The position numbers and the translations under genes were made by a program. Shown here piece after piece: positions 18,734 through 26,897 of a stretch of 64,000 nucleotides of DNA. Position 1 is the stretch's first letter; each line of letters starts with the position of its first letter. The notes beneath the pieces were generated by a model. It saw only the letters and a program-made list of their open reading frames with translations. It was not told where the DNA came from and searched no databases. The stretch comes from Klebsiella oxytoca (lineage in GTDB: Bacteria; Pseudomonadota; Gammaproteobacteria; Enterobacterales; Enterobacteriaceae): assembly GCF_009707385.1 (NCBI RefSeq), contig NZ_CP046115.1, positions 1,240,001-1,304,000 on the forward strand. Direction: 5' to 3'.

Positions 18734-20093
18734 TAACAAGCTTAAGCGCGGGCTAAGTACCCGGCATATTCGCTTTATGGCGCTGGGGTCGGCAATCGGT
18801 ACCGGCCTTTTCTATGGCTCGGCTGACGCGATTAAAATGGCGGGCCCGAGCGTTCTGTTGGCTTATATTATCGGCGGCGTCGCGGCATACATTATTATGC
18901 GCGCGCTGGGCGAGATGTCGGTGCATAACCCGGCCGCCAGTTCGTTCTCACGCTACGCGCAGGATTATCTTGGCCCGCTGGCGGGCTATATCACCGGCTG
19001 GACCTACTGTTTTGAAATTCTGATCGTCGCCATCGCCGACGTCACGGCTTTCGGTATCTATATGGGCGTCTGGTTCCCGGCAGTCCCGCACTGGATTTGG
19101 GTGCTCAGCGTGGTGCTGATTATCTGCGCCGTCAATCTGATGAGCGTGAAGGTCTTCGGCGAGCTGGAGTTCTGGTTTTCCTTCTTCAAGGTCGCCACCA
19201 TTATCATCATGATCCTCGCCGGCTTCGGCATCATCATCTGGGGGATCGGCAACGGTGGCCAGCCGACCGGCATCCATAACCTGTGGAGCAACGGCGGCTT
19301 CTTCAGCAACGGCTGGCTGGGGATGGTGATGTCGCTGCAGATGGTGATGTTCGCCTACGGCGGCATTGAGATTATCGGTATTACCGCCGGTGAAGCGAAA
19401 GACCCGGAGAAATCCATTCCGCGCGCCATTAACTCGGTGCCGATGCGTATCCTGGTGTTTTACGTCGGTACGCTGTTTGTGATTATGTCTATTTATCCGT
19501 GGAACCAGGTTGGAACCAACGGCAGCCCGTTTGTCCTGACCTTCCAGCATCTTGGCATCACCTTTGCCGCCAGCATTCTCAACTTTGTGGTGCTGACCGC
19601 TTCGCTGTCGGCGATTAACTCCGACGTCTTTGGCGTGGGGCGTATGCTGCACGGTATGGCGGAGCAGGGCAGCGCGCCGAAGATGTTTACCAAAACCTCC
19701 CGCCGCGGAGTGCCGTGGGTGACGGTGATGGTGATGACAATCGCCCTGCTATTTGCGGTCTATCTTAACTACATCATGCCGGAGAACGTTTTCCTGGTTA
19801 TCGCCTCGCTGGCGACCTTCGCCACCGTCTGGGTGTGGATTATGATCCTGCTGTCGCAGATCGCCTTTCGCCGCCGTTTGCCGCCGGAAGAGGCTAAGGC
19901 GCTGAAGTTCAGGGTTCCCGGCGGAGTAACGACGACGGTGATTGGCCTGATATTCCTCGTCTTTATTATCGGTTTGATCGGCTACCATCCTGATACCCGC
20001 ATTTCGCTGTACGTCGGCTTTGCGTGGATTGTCCTGCTGCTGATCGGCTGGCAGTTTAAATCCCGCCGCGAGCGAAAACTGGCGAAAGCGTAG
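18723..20093 (+). CDS. proY: ProY, amino acid permease of the APC family
   Basis: ProY is an inner-membrane amino acid permease described as a cryptic proline transporter. The 456-residue product begins [20 protein letters not shown] and has 12 predicted membrane segments. The APC signature [13 protein letters not shown] (about residues 20-32) and [16 protein letters not shown] in the middle are visible. E. coli ProY is 457 residues and starts at the same place, which decides the start here. Its ribosome site is unusual because the strong one upstream serves a mini-ORF. Confidence 0.95.
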   Translation: MESSNKLKRGLSTRHIRFMALGSAIGTGLFYGSADAIKMAGPSVLLAYIIGGVAAYIIMRALGEMSVHNPAASSFSRYAQDYLGPLAGYITGWTYCFEILIVAIADVTAFGIYMGVWFPAVPHWIWVLSVVLIICAVNLMSVKVFGELEFWFSFFKVATIIIMILAGFGIIIWGIGNGGQPTGIHNLWSNGGFFSNGWLGMVMSLQMVMFAYGGIEIIGITAGEAKDPEKSIPRAINSVPMRILVFYVGTLFVIMSIYPWNQVGTNGSPFVLTFQHLGITFAASILNFVVLTASLSAINSDVFGVGRMLHGMAEQGSAPKMFTKTSRRGVPWVTVMVMTIALLFAVYLNYIMPENVFLVIASLATFATVWVWIMILLSQIAFRRRLPPEEAKALKFRVPGGVTTTVIGLIFLVFIIGLIGYHPDTRISLYVGFAWIVLLLIGWQFKSRRERKLAKA

Positions 20094-20108
20094 TCATTTC
20101 GTTCTCTT

Positions 20109-20139
20109 CTTGCCGGATACGCTCAGGCTATCCGGCAAG
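20109..20139. repeat. REP-like palindrome after proY
   Basis: CTTGCCGGATA (20109-20119) and TATCCGGCAAG (20129-20139) are exact inverted copies around nine bases. The GCCGGAT core is typical of enterobacterial REP elements. It may protect the proY transcript end. Confidence 0.75.
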
Positions 20140-20157
20140 CGCTAGCTCCGCCCCCGC

Positions 20158-20190
20158 CATCCTCCCCCAATAATTGTGCCGATGATGAGT
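20158..20190. promoter_or_regulatory. Candidate MalT boxes upstream of malZ
   Basis: On the minus strand 20167-20158 reads GGGGAGGATG, and on the plus strand 20181-20190 reads GATGATGAGT. Compared with the MalT box consensus GGGGA(T/G)GAGG these score 9 and 7 of 10. malZ of E. coli is a known MalT-regulated gene, so sites are expected here. Confidence 0.45.
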
Positions 20191-20245
20191 CATACGCCAG
20201 TACGCTGTGGCAAGGTGTGCCCATTCTGCAAAGAGAGGAATAATG

Positions 20246-22063
20246 ATGTTGAAGGCATGGCACCTCCCGGTTGCTCCGTTTATTAAGGAACAGCAGGACC
20301 GACTATTTATTACGCTATGGTTAAGCGGCGACGATCTGCCGCCGCGGGTGACCCTACGCGGGGAAGAAGATAACGAAGAGCTGTCGCTGCCGATGCACCG
20401 TTTACGGCAGGAGCCGCATCCGGGCGTGGTGGCGTGGCGCGGAGAAATCAATCTGGTCAACGGACAGCCGCGCCGTCGCTATAGCTTCAAGCTGTTGTGG
20501 CCTGACCGCCAGCTGTGGTTCACGCCGCAGGGATTTAACCGCTTTCCGCCGGCGAGGCTGGAGCAGTTTGCGGTTGATTTGCCGGACAGCGGGCCGCAGT
20601 GGGTGGCCGATCAGGTGTTTTATCAAATCTTTCCTGACCGTTTTGCCCGCAGCCACTCCCGTGAAGCCGGGCAGGATGACGTTTATTACCACCACGCAGC
20701 TGGTCACGATATCGTGCGCAAAGCCTGGGATGAACCGTTAACCGGTGAGGCGGGCGGTTCTACCTTTTACGGCGGCGATCTGGATGGCATTAGCGAAAAA
20801 TTACCGTATCTGAAGCAGCTTGGCGTAACGGCGCTGTACCTCAATCCGGTCTTTGTCGCGCCCAGCGTGCATAAATACGATACCGAAGATTACCGCCGCG
20901 TTGACCCGCAGTTTGGCGGCGATGCGGCGCTGCTGCGCCTGCGCCACAACACGCAAAAAGAGGGGATGCGTCTGATCCTGGACGGCGTGTTCAACCATAG
21001 CGGCGATTCGCACGCCTGGTTCGATCGCCACCAGCGCGATAGCGTCGGCGCCTGCCACAACGCCGATTCGCCGTGGCGCGACTGGTATAATTTTTCCCCC
21101 GAGGGCGTAGCCCACGATTGGCTTGGATATGCCAGTTTGCCTAAGCTGGATTACCGCTCGGCGACGCTGGTCAATGAAATTTATGGCGGAGAAGATAGCG
21201 TGGTGCGCCACTGGCTGAAAGCGCCGTGGAGTATGGACGGCTGGCGGCTGGACGTGGTGCATATGCTGGGTGAAGGCGGAGGAGCACGCAACAATCTGCG
21301 CCATATTGCCGGAATCACCCAGGCAGCGAAGCTGGAACAACCGGAAGCTTTTGTCTTCGGAGAGCATTTCGGCGACGCGCGCCAGTGGCTACAGGCCGAC
21401 GTGGAAGATTCGGCGATGAACTACCGCGGTTTTACCTTTCCGCTGTGGGGCTTTCTCGCCAACACCGATATTTCCTACGATCCGCAGAAAATTGATGCGC
21501 AAACCTGCATGGCATGGATGGACAACTACCGCGCTGGTCTATCGCATCAGCAGCAGCTGCGGATGTTCAACCAGCTCGATAGTCACGATACCGCGCGTTT
21601 TAAATCGCTGTTAGGCAAGGATGTTGCCCGCCTGCCGCTGGCGGTAGTGTGGCTATTCAGCTGGCCGGGGGTACCGTGCATTTACTATGGCGATGAAGTG
21701 GGCGTTGACGGCAATAACGATCCGTTCTGTCGCAAACCGTTCCCGTGGGATCCGGCTTTGCAGGATAGCGATCTGCTCGACCTGTACAAACGGATGAGCA
21801 AACTGCGTAAGGCTAATCAGGCGCTGCGCTACGGCGGCTGTCAGGTGATTTATGCTGAAGATAACGTGGTGGTGTTCGTGCGGGTTTATAAACTGCAGCG
21901 CGTGCTGGTGGCGATCAACCGCGGCGAAGCCTGCGAAGTGGTGGTTGAGGATTCGCCGCTGCTTGATGTTAACGGCTGGCAGCTGAAAGAGGGAGCGGCG
22001 GCGCTGCACGATGGCGTGCTGGCGCTACCAGCGATCTCCGCCAGCGTATGGTTTAGCCGTTAG
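20246..22063 (+). CDS. malZ: MalZ, maltodextrin glucosidase
   Basis: MalZ is a cytoplasmic GH13 glucosidase that releases glucose from the reducing end of short maltodextrins. The 605-residue protein begins [12 protein letters not shown], has an N-terminal beta domain, then the alpha-amylase barrel with motifs [17 protein letters not shown] (nucleophile Asp), GEHFGD (acid/base Glu) and NQLDSHDT. The start at 20246 follows AGAGG at a good distance and gives exactly the E. coli length; ATG 20243 is adjacent. Its stop overlaps the end of the LysR gene by four bases, tail to tail, with no terminator between. Confidence 0.97.
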   Translation: MLKAWHLPVAPFIKEQQDRLFITLWLSGDDLPPRVTLRGEEDNEELSLPMHRLRQEPHPGVVAWRGEINLVNGQPRRRYSFKLLWPDRQLWFTPQGFNRFPPARLEQFAVDLPDSGPQWVADQVFYQIFPDRFARSHSREAGQDDVYYHHAAGHDIVRKAWDEPLTGEAGGSTFYGGDLDGISEKLPYLKQLGVTALYLNPVFVAPSVHKYDTEDYRRVDPQFGGDAALLRLRHNTQKEGMRLILDGVFNHSGDSHAWFDRHQRDSVGACHNADSPWRDWYNFSPEGVAHDWLGYASLPKLDYRSATLVNEIYGGEDSVVRHWLKAPWSMDGWRLDVVHMLGEGGGARNNLRHIAGITQAAKLEQPEAFVFGEHFGDARQWLQADVEDSAMNYRGFTFPLWGFLANTDISYDPQKIDAQTCMAWMDNYRAGLSHQQQLRMFNQLDSHDTARFKSLLGKDVARLPLAVVWLFSWPGVPCIYYGDEVGVDGNNDPFCRKPFPWDPALQDSDLLDLYKRMSKLRKANQALRYGGCQVIYAEDNVVVFVRVYKLQRVLVAINRGEACEVVVEDSPLLDVNGWQLKEGAAALHDGVLALPAISASVWFSR

Positions 22064-22962
22064 TCATAGAGCTGGCTCAGACGTTCGCTGTGTAATATGG
22101 CCTCGCGCCACCAGCGCTGGGCCAGTCCGTCATTGCCGCTGCGCCAGGCCATATAGGTGATATCTTTTACGCGGTATGAGATGACGGCCTTTTCTACCAG
22201 TTCGCCGCTCTCCAGCCACGGCCGGGCGATATGGCGCGGCAAAAAGCCGCAGCCCAGCCCGGCGCGCAATAGTTCAACTTTACTGGCGAAATCATCAACG
22301 CGAATTTGCGGTTGCTCGTCGAGCAGGTTGCTGTTGAGCGGATGGCAGTAGCGGGAGCTGTCGCTGATCACCACCGCGCGATGCAGGCTTAGCTGCTTGT
22401 TGGTTAGCGGTTGGCTTGTTTCCGCCAGCGGATGCTCCGGCGCGATGACGAAAATATTGTCCATTGCGCCGAGCATTTTCCACGACCATTCTGCGGAGGT
22501 AGGCGGTTCATTGATCGCCCCAAGAATGATATCCGCGCCGTTGTGGGTAAGCTCTTCCCAGGAGCCTGCGAGTGTATGGTGGGTAAAGTTAAGTCGGGTT
22601 TGCGGATGCTGGGCATAGAACTCGTCGATCAGCGGCAGCAGCGAGCTAAACGGGAAAGAATCATCCAGGGCGATAGCCAGATCTCGCTCCCATCCGGCGC
22701 TGAGCTGAACCGCCTGTTTTTCCAGATCTTTAGCGGCATTAAGCAGCAATCGCCCCTTCTCAAGCATCATTTTGCCTGTATCGGTAAATTTCGCCCGATG
22801 TCCTGATCGATCCAGCAGAGTAATGTTGAGATCGTTTTCCAGCTTTTGAATCATGTAGCTCAGCGCCGCCGGCGTCTTAAATAGCGATTCAGCGGCGGTG
22901 GCAAAAGAGCCATGTTTATCCAGCGCGTCGAGAATCAAGAGAACATCAAGGTTTAAGCGCAT
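22060..22962 (-). CDS. LysR-family regulator, YhaJ-like
   Basis: The 300-residue protein has an N-terminal winged helix ([32 protein letters not shown], split here as residues about 11-42) and a LysR effector-binding domain. The sequence style ([23 protein letters not shown]) resembles E. coli YhaJ. It is divergent from the isochorismatase-family gene across 288 bases, the usual layout for a LysR protein and its target operon. The inducer is unknown. Confidence 0.88.
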   Translation of the reverse strand: MRLNLDVLLILDALDKHGSFATAAESLFKTPAALSYMIQKLENDLNITLLDRSGHRAKFTDTGKMMLEKGRLLLNAAKDLEKQAVQLSAGWERDLAIALDDSFPFSSLLPLIDEFYAQHPQTRLNFTHHTLAGSWEELTHNGADIILGAINEPPTSAEWSWKMLGAMDNIFVIAPEHPLAETSQPLTNKQLSLHRAVVISDSSRYCHPLNSNLLDEQPQIRVDDFASKVELLRAGLGCGFLPRHIARPWLESGELVEKAVISYRVKDITYMAWRSGNDGLAQRWWREAILHSERLSQLYD

Positions 22963-23250
22963 GAGTCAATTTCCGCTAAAAAAGAGCCACTGTTTTACCG
23001 GAGGTCCTGGTTCAATTCCAGTGAATAATTTAGAACGGTTAGCCGTAAAAATTTGATAAACGCTTTTAGCTAATATTGTAATGGTTAATCGAATAGCCAT
23101 AACTTTTCGCTTTAGAAATAAATTAGAAAAAAATCTTTAATAACTCGTTAGAAATAACTGACTATACTCATCATGCTTTATCAGTCAGGATCAGGACAGC
23201 ACAACAGTAACGGTAATGTCTTTTTAACTCATTGATTAACAGGATAAGTT
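22963..23250. promoter_or_regulatory. Divergent promoter region between the LysR gene and the hydrolase cluster
   Basis: An AT-rich 288-base gap that must hold both promoters and presumably LysR binding sites. The AGGATAAGTT sequence just before 23251 supplies the ribosome site for the hydrolase gene. No specific operator could be assigned by eye. Confidence 0.5.
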
Positions 23251-23892
23251 ATGTCTATTCGTGAACTGATCGATCCCTCTAATTCTGCTCTTATTTTTAT
23301 TGATCACCAGCCGCAAATGTCTTTTGGCGTCGCTAATATTGACCGCCAGACCCTTAAAAATAATACCGTGGCTTTAGCCAAAGCGGGCAAGATTTTTAAT
23401 GTTCCGGTCATTTATACATCAGTAGAAACAAAAAGTTTTAGCGGCTATATCTGGCCGGAATTGCTGGCCGTGCATCCTGATGTGAAGCCTATTGAACGTA
23501 CCTCGATGAACTCCTGGGAAGATGCGGCTTTTGTTGCCGCGGTAAAAGCGACCGGGCGTAAGAAATTAATTATTTCCGCACTATGGACGGAAGTGTGCCT
23601 GACTTTCCCGGCGCTGATGGCGCTGGATGCGGGCTATGAAGTTTACGTGGTGACCGATACCTCCGGCGGTACCTCAGTTGATGCCCACGAACGTTCCATT
23701 GACCGTATGGTGCAAGCCGGGGCGGTTCCGGTGACCTGGCAACAGGTACTGCTTGAGTACCAGCGCGACTGGTCGCGTAAAGAGACCTATGACGCGGTGA
23801 TGGACCTGGTCCGCGAGCATAGCGGCGCTTACGGGATGGGCGTGGATTACGCTTATACCATGGTGCATGGCGCGCCAGAGCGTAAAGCTTAA
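23251..23892 (+). CDS. Isochorismatase-family cysteine hydrolase, YcaC-like
   Basis: Isochorismatase-like hydrolases use an Asp-Lys-Cys triad on amides, ureas or enol ethers. The 213-residue protein has the expected Asp in LIFIDHQ (D18) and the nucleophile Cys in WTEVCLTFP (C116); the spacing and the C-terminal part resemble E. coli YcaC. The catalytic Lys is not certain by eye. It starts a putative three-gene operon with an ABM protein and an amidohydrolase, opposite a LysR regulator. The substrate is unknown. Confidence 0.85.
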   Translation: MSIRELIDPSNSALIFIDHQPQMSFGVANIDRQTLKNNTVALAKAGKIFNVPVIYTSVETKSFSGYIWPELLAVHPDVKPIERTSMNSWEDAAFVAAVKATGRKKLIISALWTEVCLTFPALMALDAGYEVYVVTDTSGGTSVDAHERSIDRMVQAGAVPVTWQQVLLEYQRDWSRKETYDAVMDLVREHSGAYGMGVDYAYTMVHGAPERKA

Positions 23893-23900
23893 ATACACTT

Positions 23901-24269
23901 CATCCTTCACGCTGCCTCTTTGTTGGCTTCGTTTGTCCGCCCCGGTCACTGACTGATGTCAGCTCCCGGGGACGAACAACCTTGCCGCCTCGACGCAGCA
24001 TGAATGATTTTGTGTATTAGCATCATCCTTCACGCTGCCTCTTTGTTGGCTTCGTTTGTCCGCCCCGGTCACTGACTGATGTCAGCTCCCGGGGACGAAC
24101 AACCTTGCCGCCTCGACGCAGCATGAATGATTTTGTGTATTAGCATCATCCTTCACGCTGCCTCTTTGTTGGCTTCGTTTGTCCGCCCCGGTCACTGACT
24201 GATGTCAGCTCCCGGGGACGAACAACCTTGCCGCCTCGATGCCGCATGAATGATTTTGTGCATTGTCAT
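23901..24269. repeat. Three tandem copies of a 123-bp palindromic repeat
   Basis: Units begin at 23901, 24024 and 24147. The first two are identical over 123 bases; the third differs at five positions near its end. Each unit is a long imperfect palindrome: TTCACGCTGC near the left end mirrors GCAGCATGAA near the right, and the centre has CCCCGG/CCGGGG enclosing TGAC/GTCA. No reading frame is conserved through it. It lies between the first two genes of a putative operon. Confidence 0.95.
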
Positions 24270-24285
24270 TATCATTGTCATTTAT

Positions 24286-24316
24286 GGCTAATGGCGGAGA
24301 AATCCCGCCATTAGCC
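24286..24316 (+). promoter_or_regulatory. Perfect 12-bp hairpin just upstream of the ABM gene
   Basis: GGCTAATGGCGG and CCGCCATTAGCC pair exactly around a seven-base loop. The stem ends about seven bases before the ribosome site AAGGA and has no T tract, so it is not an ordinary terminator. It could mark an RNA processing or stability point inside the operon. Confidence 0.6.
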
Positions 24317-24334
24317 AGCAGCAAGGAACTCTTA

Positions 24335-24880
24335 ATGGCGCAGCAGAAATCGGTGACCCTGGTTATCAGCCATGTGCTCGACCCCGAACATGGCCAACGG
24401 TATGAAGAGTGGCTGGGCAAAATTATGCCGATCGCGGCAGAGTTTCCCGGCCATCTTGGCGCAAACGTGATTCGTCCCGCCGTCGGGCAGAATTTATGGA
24501 GCGTTATCATTCGCTTCGACACCATTGAGCATCTTTACGCCTGGACGCAGTCGGAGACCCGCCGCCAGCTGGTGGCGGAAATCGCGCCGCTGCTCAGCGA
24601 AGGCGATCGTACCGAAGTGCGTACCGAACCGGACTTCTGGTTTACGCCGCCTGCGGCCAACGTGCGCCAGCCGCGACGCTGGAAGCAATTTTTAATCACC
24701 CTGCTGGTGATTTTCCCCAGCACTAACCTGGTGCCTTCGATAACCGGCGCGCTGTTGCCCTCGCTGAAGGGAAGCCTGCTGCTGCACCTGATTAACGATG
24801 CCTGTGTGGTCGCCCTGGTGGTCTGGTTCTGGATGCCCATCGTGACCCGTCTGTTTGCTGGCTGGTTAAAGAAAAGCTGA
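24335..24880 (+). CDS. ABM-domain protein with two C-terminal membrane segments
   Basis: The N-terminal half is an antibiotic biosynthesis monooxygenase (dimeric ferredoxin-like) domain (TLVISHVLDPEHGQRYEEWL, with FPGHLGANVIRP). The C-terminal half has two predicted membrane segments (about residues 119-141 and 148-174). The 181-residue start at 24335 follows AAGGAACTC; the frame extends upstream into the hairpin without a start signal. Such ABM proteins are often cofactor-free oxygenases or ligand-binding proteins; the membrane tail suggests it is anchored. Function unknown. Confidence 0.78.
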   Translation: MAQQKSVTLVISHVLDPEHGQRYEEWLGKIMPIAAEFPGHLGANVIRPAVGQNLWSVIIRFDTIEHLYAWTQSETRRQLVAEIAPLLSEGDRTEVRTEPDFWFTPPAANVRQPRRWKQFLITLLVIFPSTNLVPSITGALLPSLKGSLLLHLINDACVVALVVWFWMPIVTRLFAGWLKKS

Positions 24881-24904
24881 GCCAGTCTCTTCAAGGAGCG
24901 CGCT

Positions 24905-26773
24905 ATGTCGCAAACTGCCACACTGATCCTGACCCACGGTCGGGTTCATACTCTCGATCGTCAAAATCCGCTGGCCGATGCTATCGCCATCGCCGATGGC
25001 AAAATTCTTGCTGCCGGTAGTCACGATCGAATCATGAGCTTTGCCGCGGAAGGAACGCAAATTATCGATCTTCAGGGCCACACGGTGATCCCCGGCCTCA
25101 ACGATTCCCATCTGCATCTGATCCGCGGTGGGCTGAACTACAATCTGGAGCTGCGCTGGGAGGGGGTTCCCTCGCTGGCGGACGCGCTACGGATGCTTAA
25201 AGAGCAGGCCGATCGCACGCCGTCGCCGCAGTGGGTGCGGGTGGTCGGCGGCTGGAGCGAATTCCAGTTTGCCGAACGGCGAATGCCGACGCTGGAAGAA
25301 CTGAACGATGCTGCGCCGGATACTCCGGTGTTTGTCCTGCATCTGTACGATCGCGCCCTGCTAAACCGCGCGGCGCTGAAGGCGGTGGGCTACACCAAAG
25401 AGACCCCGGATCCGGCGGGCGGCGAGATCGTGCGCGACGGCAACGGCAATCCGACCGGGATGCTGATCGCCAAACCTAACGCCATGATCCTCTACTCCAC
25501 GTTGGCCAAAGGGCCGAAGCTGCCGCTGGAGCTTCAGGTCAACTCAACGCGCCAGTTTATGCGCGAGCTCAATCGCCTGGGGCTGACCAGCGCTATCGAT
25601 GCCGGCGGCGGTTTCCAGAACTACCCGGAAGATTATGAAATTATTGAGCAGCTGCACGCCAAAAAGCAGATGACCGTACGCATCGCCTATAACCTGTTTA
25701 CCCAGCGTCCGAAGCAGGAGCTGGAGGATTTTGAGCGCTGGACCGATATGCTCAAACCGGGACAGGGGAACGATTTTTACCGCGCCAACGGCGCCGGAGA
25801 GATGCTGGTCTTCTCGGCGGCGGATTTTGAGGATTTCCTCCAGCCGCGTCCGGATTTGCCGGAAGGGATGGAAGATGAGCTGGAGCGGGTGGTGCGCCAT
25901 CTGGTTGAACACCGCTGGCCGTTCCGCCTGCATGCGACCTATGATGAGTCCATCAGCCGCATGCTCGACGTCTTTGAAAAGGTTAATCGTGATATTCCGT
26001 TTAACGGCCTGCACTGGTTTTTCGATCACGCGGAAACCATCACCGAGCGCAATATTGAACGCGTCAAAGCGCTGGGCGGCGGTATTGCGGTTCAGCACCG
26101 TATGGCTTTCCAGGGCGAATACTTTGTCGACCGCTACGGCAAAGATGCGGTCAAACATACCCCGCCGGTCGCGAAAATGCTTGAGCTGGAAGTTCCGGTG
26201 GGGCTGGGGACGGATGCTACCCGCGTGGCGAGCTACAACCCGTGGACCGCGCTCTACTGGCTGGTTTCCGGACGTACGGTTGGCGGAATGGCGATGTATG
26301 ACGAGAGCAACCGCCTGCCGCGCGATGTGGCGCTGGAGCTGTGGACCGCAGGAAGCGCGTGGTTTTCCAGCGAACAGGGGAAGAAAGGGCGCATTGAACA
26401 GGGCCAGCTTGCTGACCTGGTCGTGCTCTCCAGAGACTACTTTAGCGTTGCGGAAGAAGAGATTAAGGGAATTGAGTCGGTGCTGACGGTGGTTGACGGC
26501 AAGGTGGTATACGCCGCCGGACACTTCTCGCCGCTGGCGCCGCCGCCTGTTCCGGTTCTGCCCGAGTGGTCGCCGGTGGTGAAGGTACCGGGCCACTATC
26601 GGTCCGCGCCGCCGACGGCCGCGAAAATTGGCGCAATAGTCCAGATGCATCAGTGCTGCGGCAGCTGCGGGGTTCATGGACATCAGCATGATATTGCGCG
26701 CAAATCGTCGATTCCGGTTGCCGATGAGCAGGCGTTCTGGGGCGTGCTTGGCTGTTCCTGCTTTGCGTTTTAA
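24905..26773 (+). CDS. YtcJ-type amidohydrolase (amidohydrolase family 3) with Cys/His-rich tail
   Basis: A metal-dependent hydrolase of the amidohydrolase superfamily, 622 residues. Metal-site motifs seen are NDSHLHL (H69, H71), RLHATYD, WFFDHAE and the Asp of GLGTDATR. The C-terminal Cys/His-rich segment (residues 580-622) includes CCGSCGVHGHQH and ends GCSCFAF, which could bind a metal and is not a usual part of the fold. It follows the ABM gene by 24 bases. The substrate is probably a small amide or cyclic compound, but this is inference. Confidence 0.85.
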   Translation: MSQTATLILTHGRVHTLDRQNPLADAIAIADGKILAAGSHDRIMSFAAEGTQIIDLQGHTVIPGLNDSHLHLIRGGLNYNLELRWEGVPSLADALRMLKEQADRTPSPQWVRVVGGWSEFQFAERRMPTLEELNDAAPDTPVFVLHLYDRALLNRAALKAVGYTKETPDPAGGEIVRDGNGNPTGMLIAKPNAMILYSTLAKGPKLPLELQVNSTRQFMRELNRLGLTSAIDAGGGFQNYPEDYEIIEQLHAKKQMTVRIAYNLFTQRPKQELEDFERWTDMLKPGQGNDFYRANGAGEMLVFSAADFEDFLQPRPDLPEGMEDELERVVRHLVEHRWPFRLHATYDESISRMLDVFEKVNRDIPFNGLHWFFDHAETITERNIERVKALGGGIAVQHRMAFQGEYFVDRYGKDAVKHTPPVAKMLELEVPVGLGTDATRVASYNPWTALYWLVSGRTVGGMAMYDESNRLPRDVALELWTAGSAWFSSEQGKKGRIEQGQLADLVVLSRDYFSVAEEEIKGIESVLTVVDGKVVYAAGHFSPLAPPPVPVLPEWSPVVKVPGHYRSAPPTAAKIGAIVQMHQCCGSCGVHGHQHDIARKSSIPVADEQAFWGVLGCSCFAF

Positions 26774-26793
26774 CGCGGCTGGTGCCTGGCTGG

Positions 26794-26825
26794 TGAGGGC
26801 ATTGATGCCCTCATTTGCGTTTTTC
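26794..26825 (+). terminator. Terminator after the amidohydrolase gene
   Basis: TGAGGGC pairs with GCCCTCA around a six-base loop, followed by TTTGCGTTTTT. It closes the hydrolase cluster and separates it from the DUF2339 gene. Confidence 0.75.
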
Positions 26826-26867
26826 ACCTCGCACGGATAGCGCTGATAAGACAATTTATGTCATTCT

Positions 26868-26897
26868 GCTCCCTCTTCAAAGAGTGAAGGTGGGAGC
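26868..26897 (+). promoter_or_regulatory. Hairpin sequestering the ribosome site of the DUF2339 gene
   Basis: GCTCCC (26868-26873) pairs with GGGAGC (26892-26897) and CTTC (26875-26878) with GAAG (26886-26889), giving ten pairs around a seven-base loop immediately before ATG 26898. The likely Shine-Dalgarno sequence AAGG (26887-26890) is in the stem. Translation may need the stem to open. Confidence 0.55.

Noticed and set aside
18948..19652. 234-residue minus-strand frame
   Set aside because: Antisense shadow of proY; composition dominated by His, Asp and Asn as expected from the reverse of a membrane protein gene.
22988..23025. tRNA-like T-arm (CTGG, TTCAATT, CCAG) in the LysR divergent region
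   Set aside because: No D-arm, anticodon arm or acceptor pairing can be built around it, and no CCA end follows. Chance or a short remnant; not annotated as tRNA or attachment site.
25544..26854. 436-residue open frame on the minus strand
   Set aside because: It is antisense to the amidohydrolase gene, lacks a ribosome site and protein-like motifs, and reflects GC-rich codon usage of the real gene.
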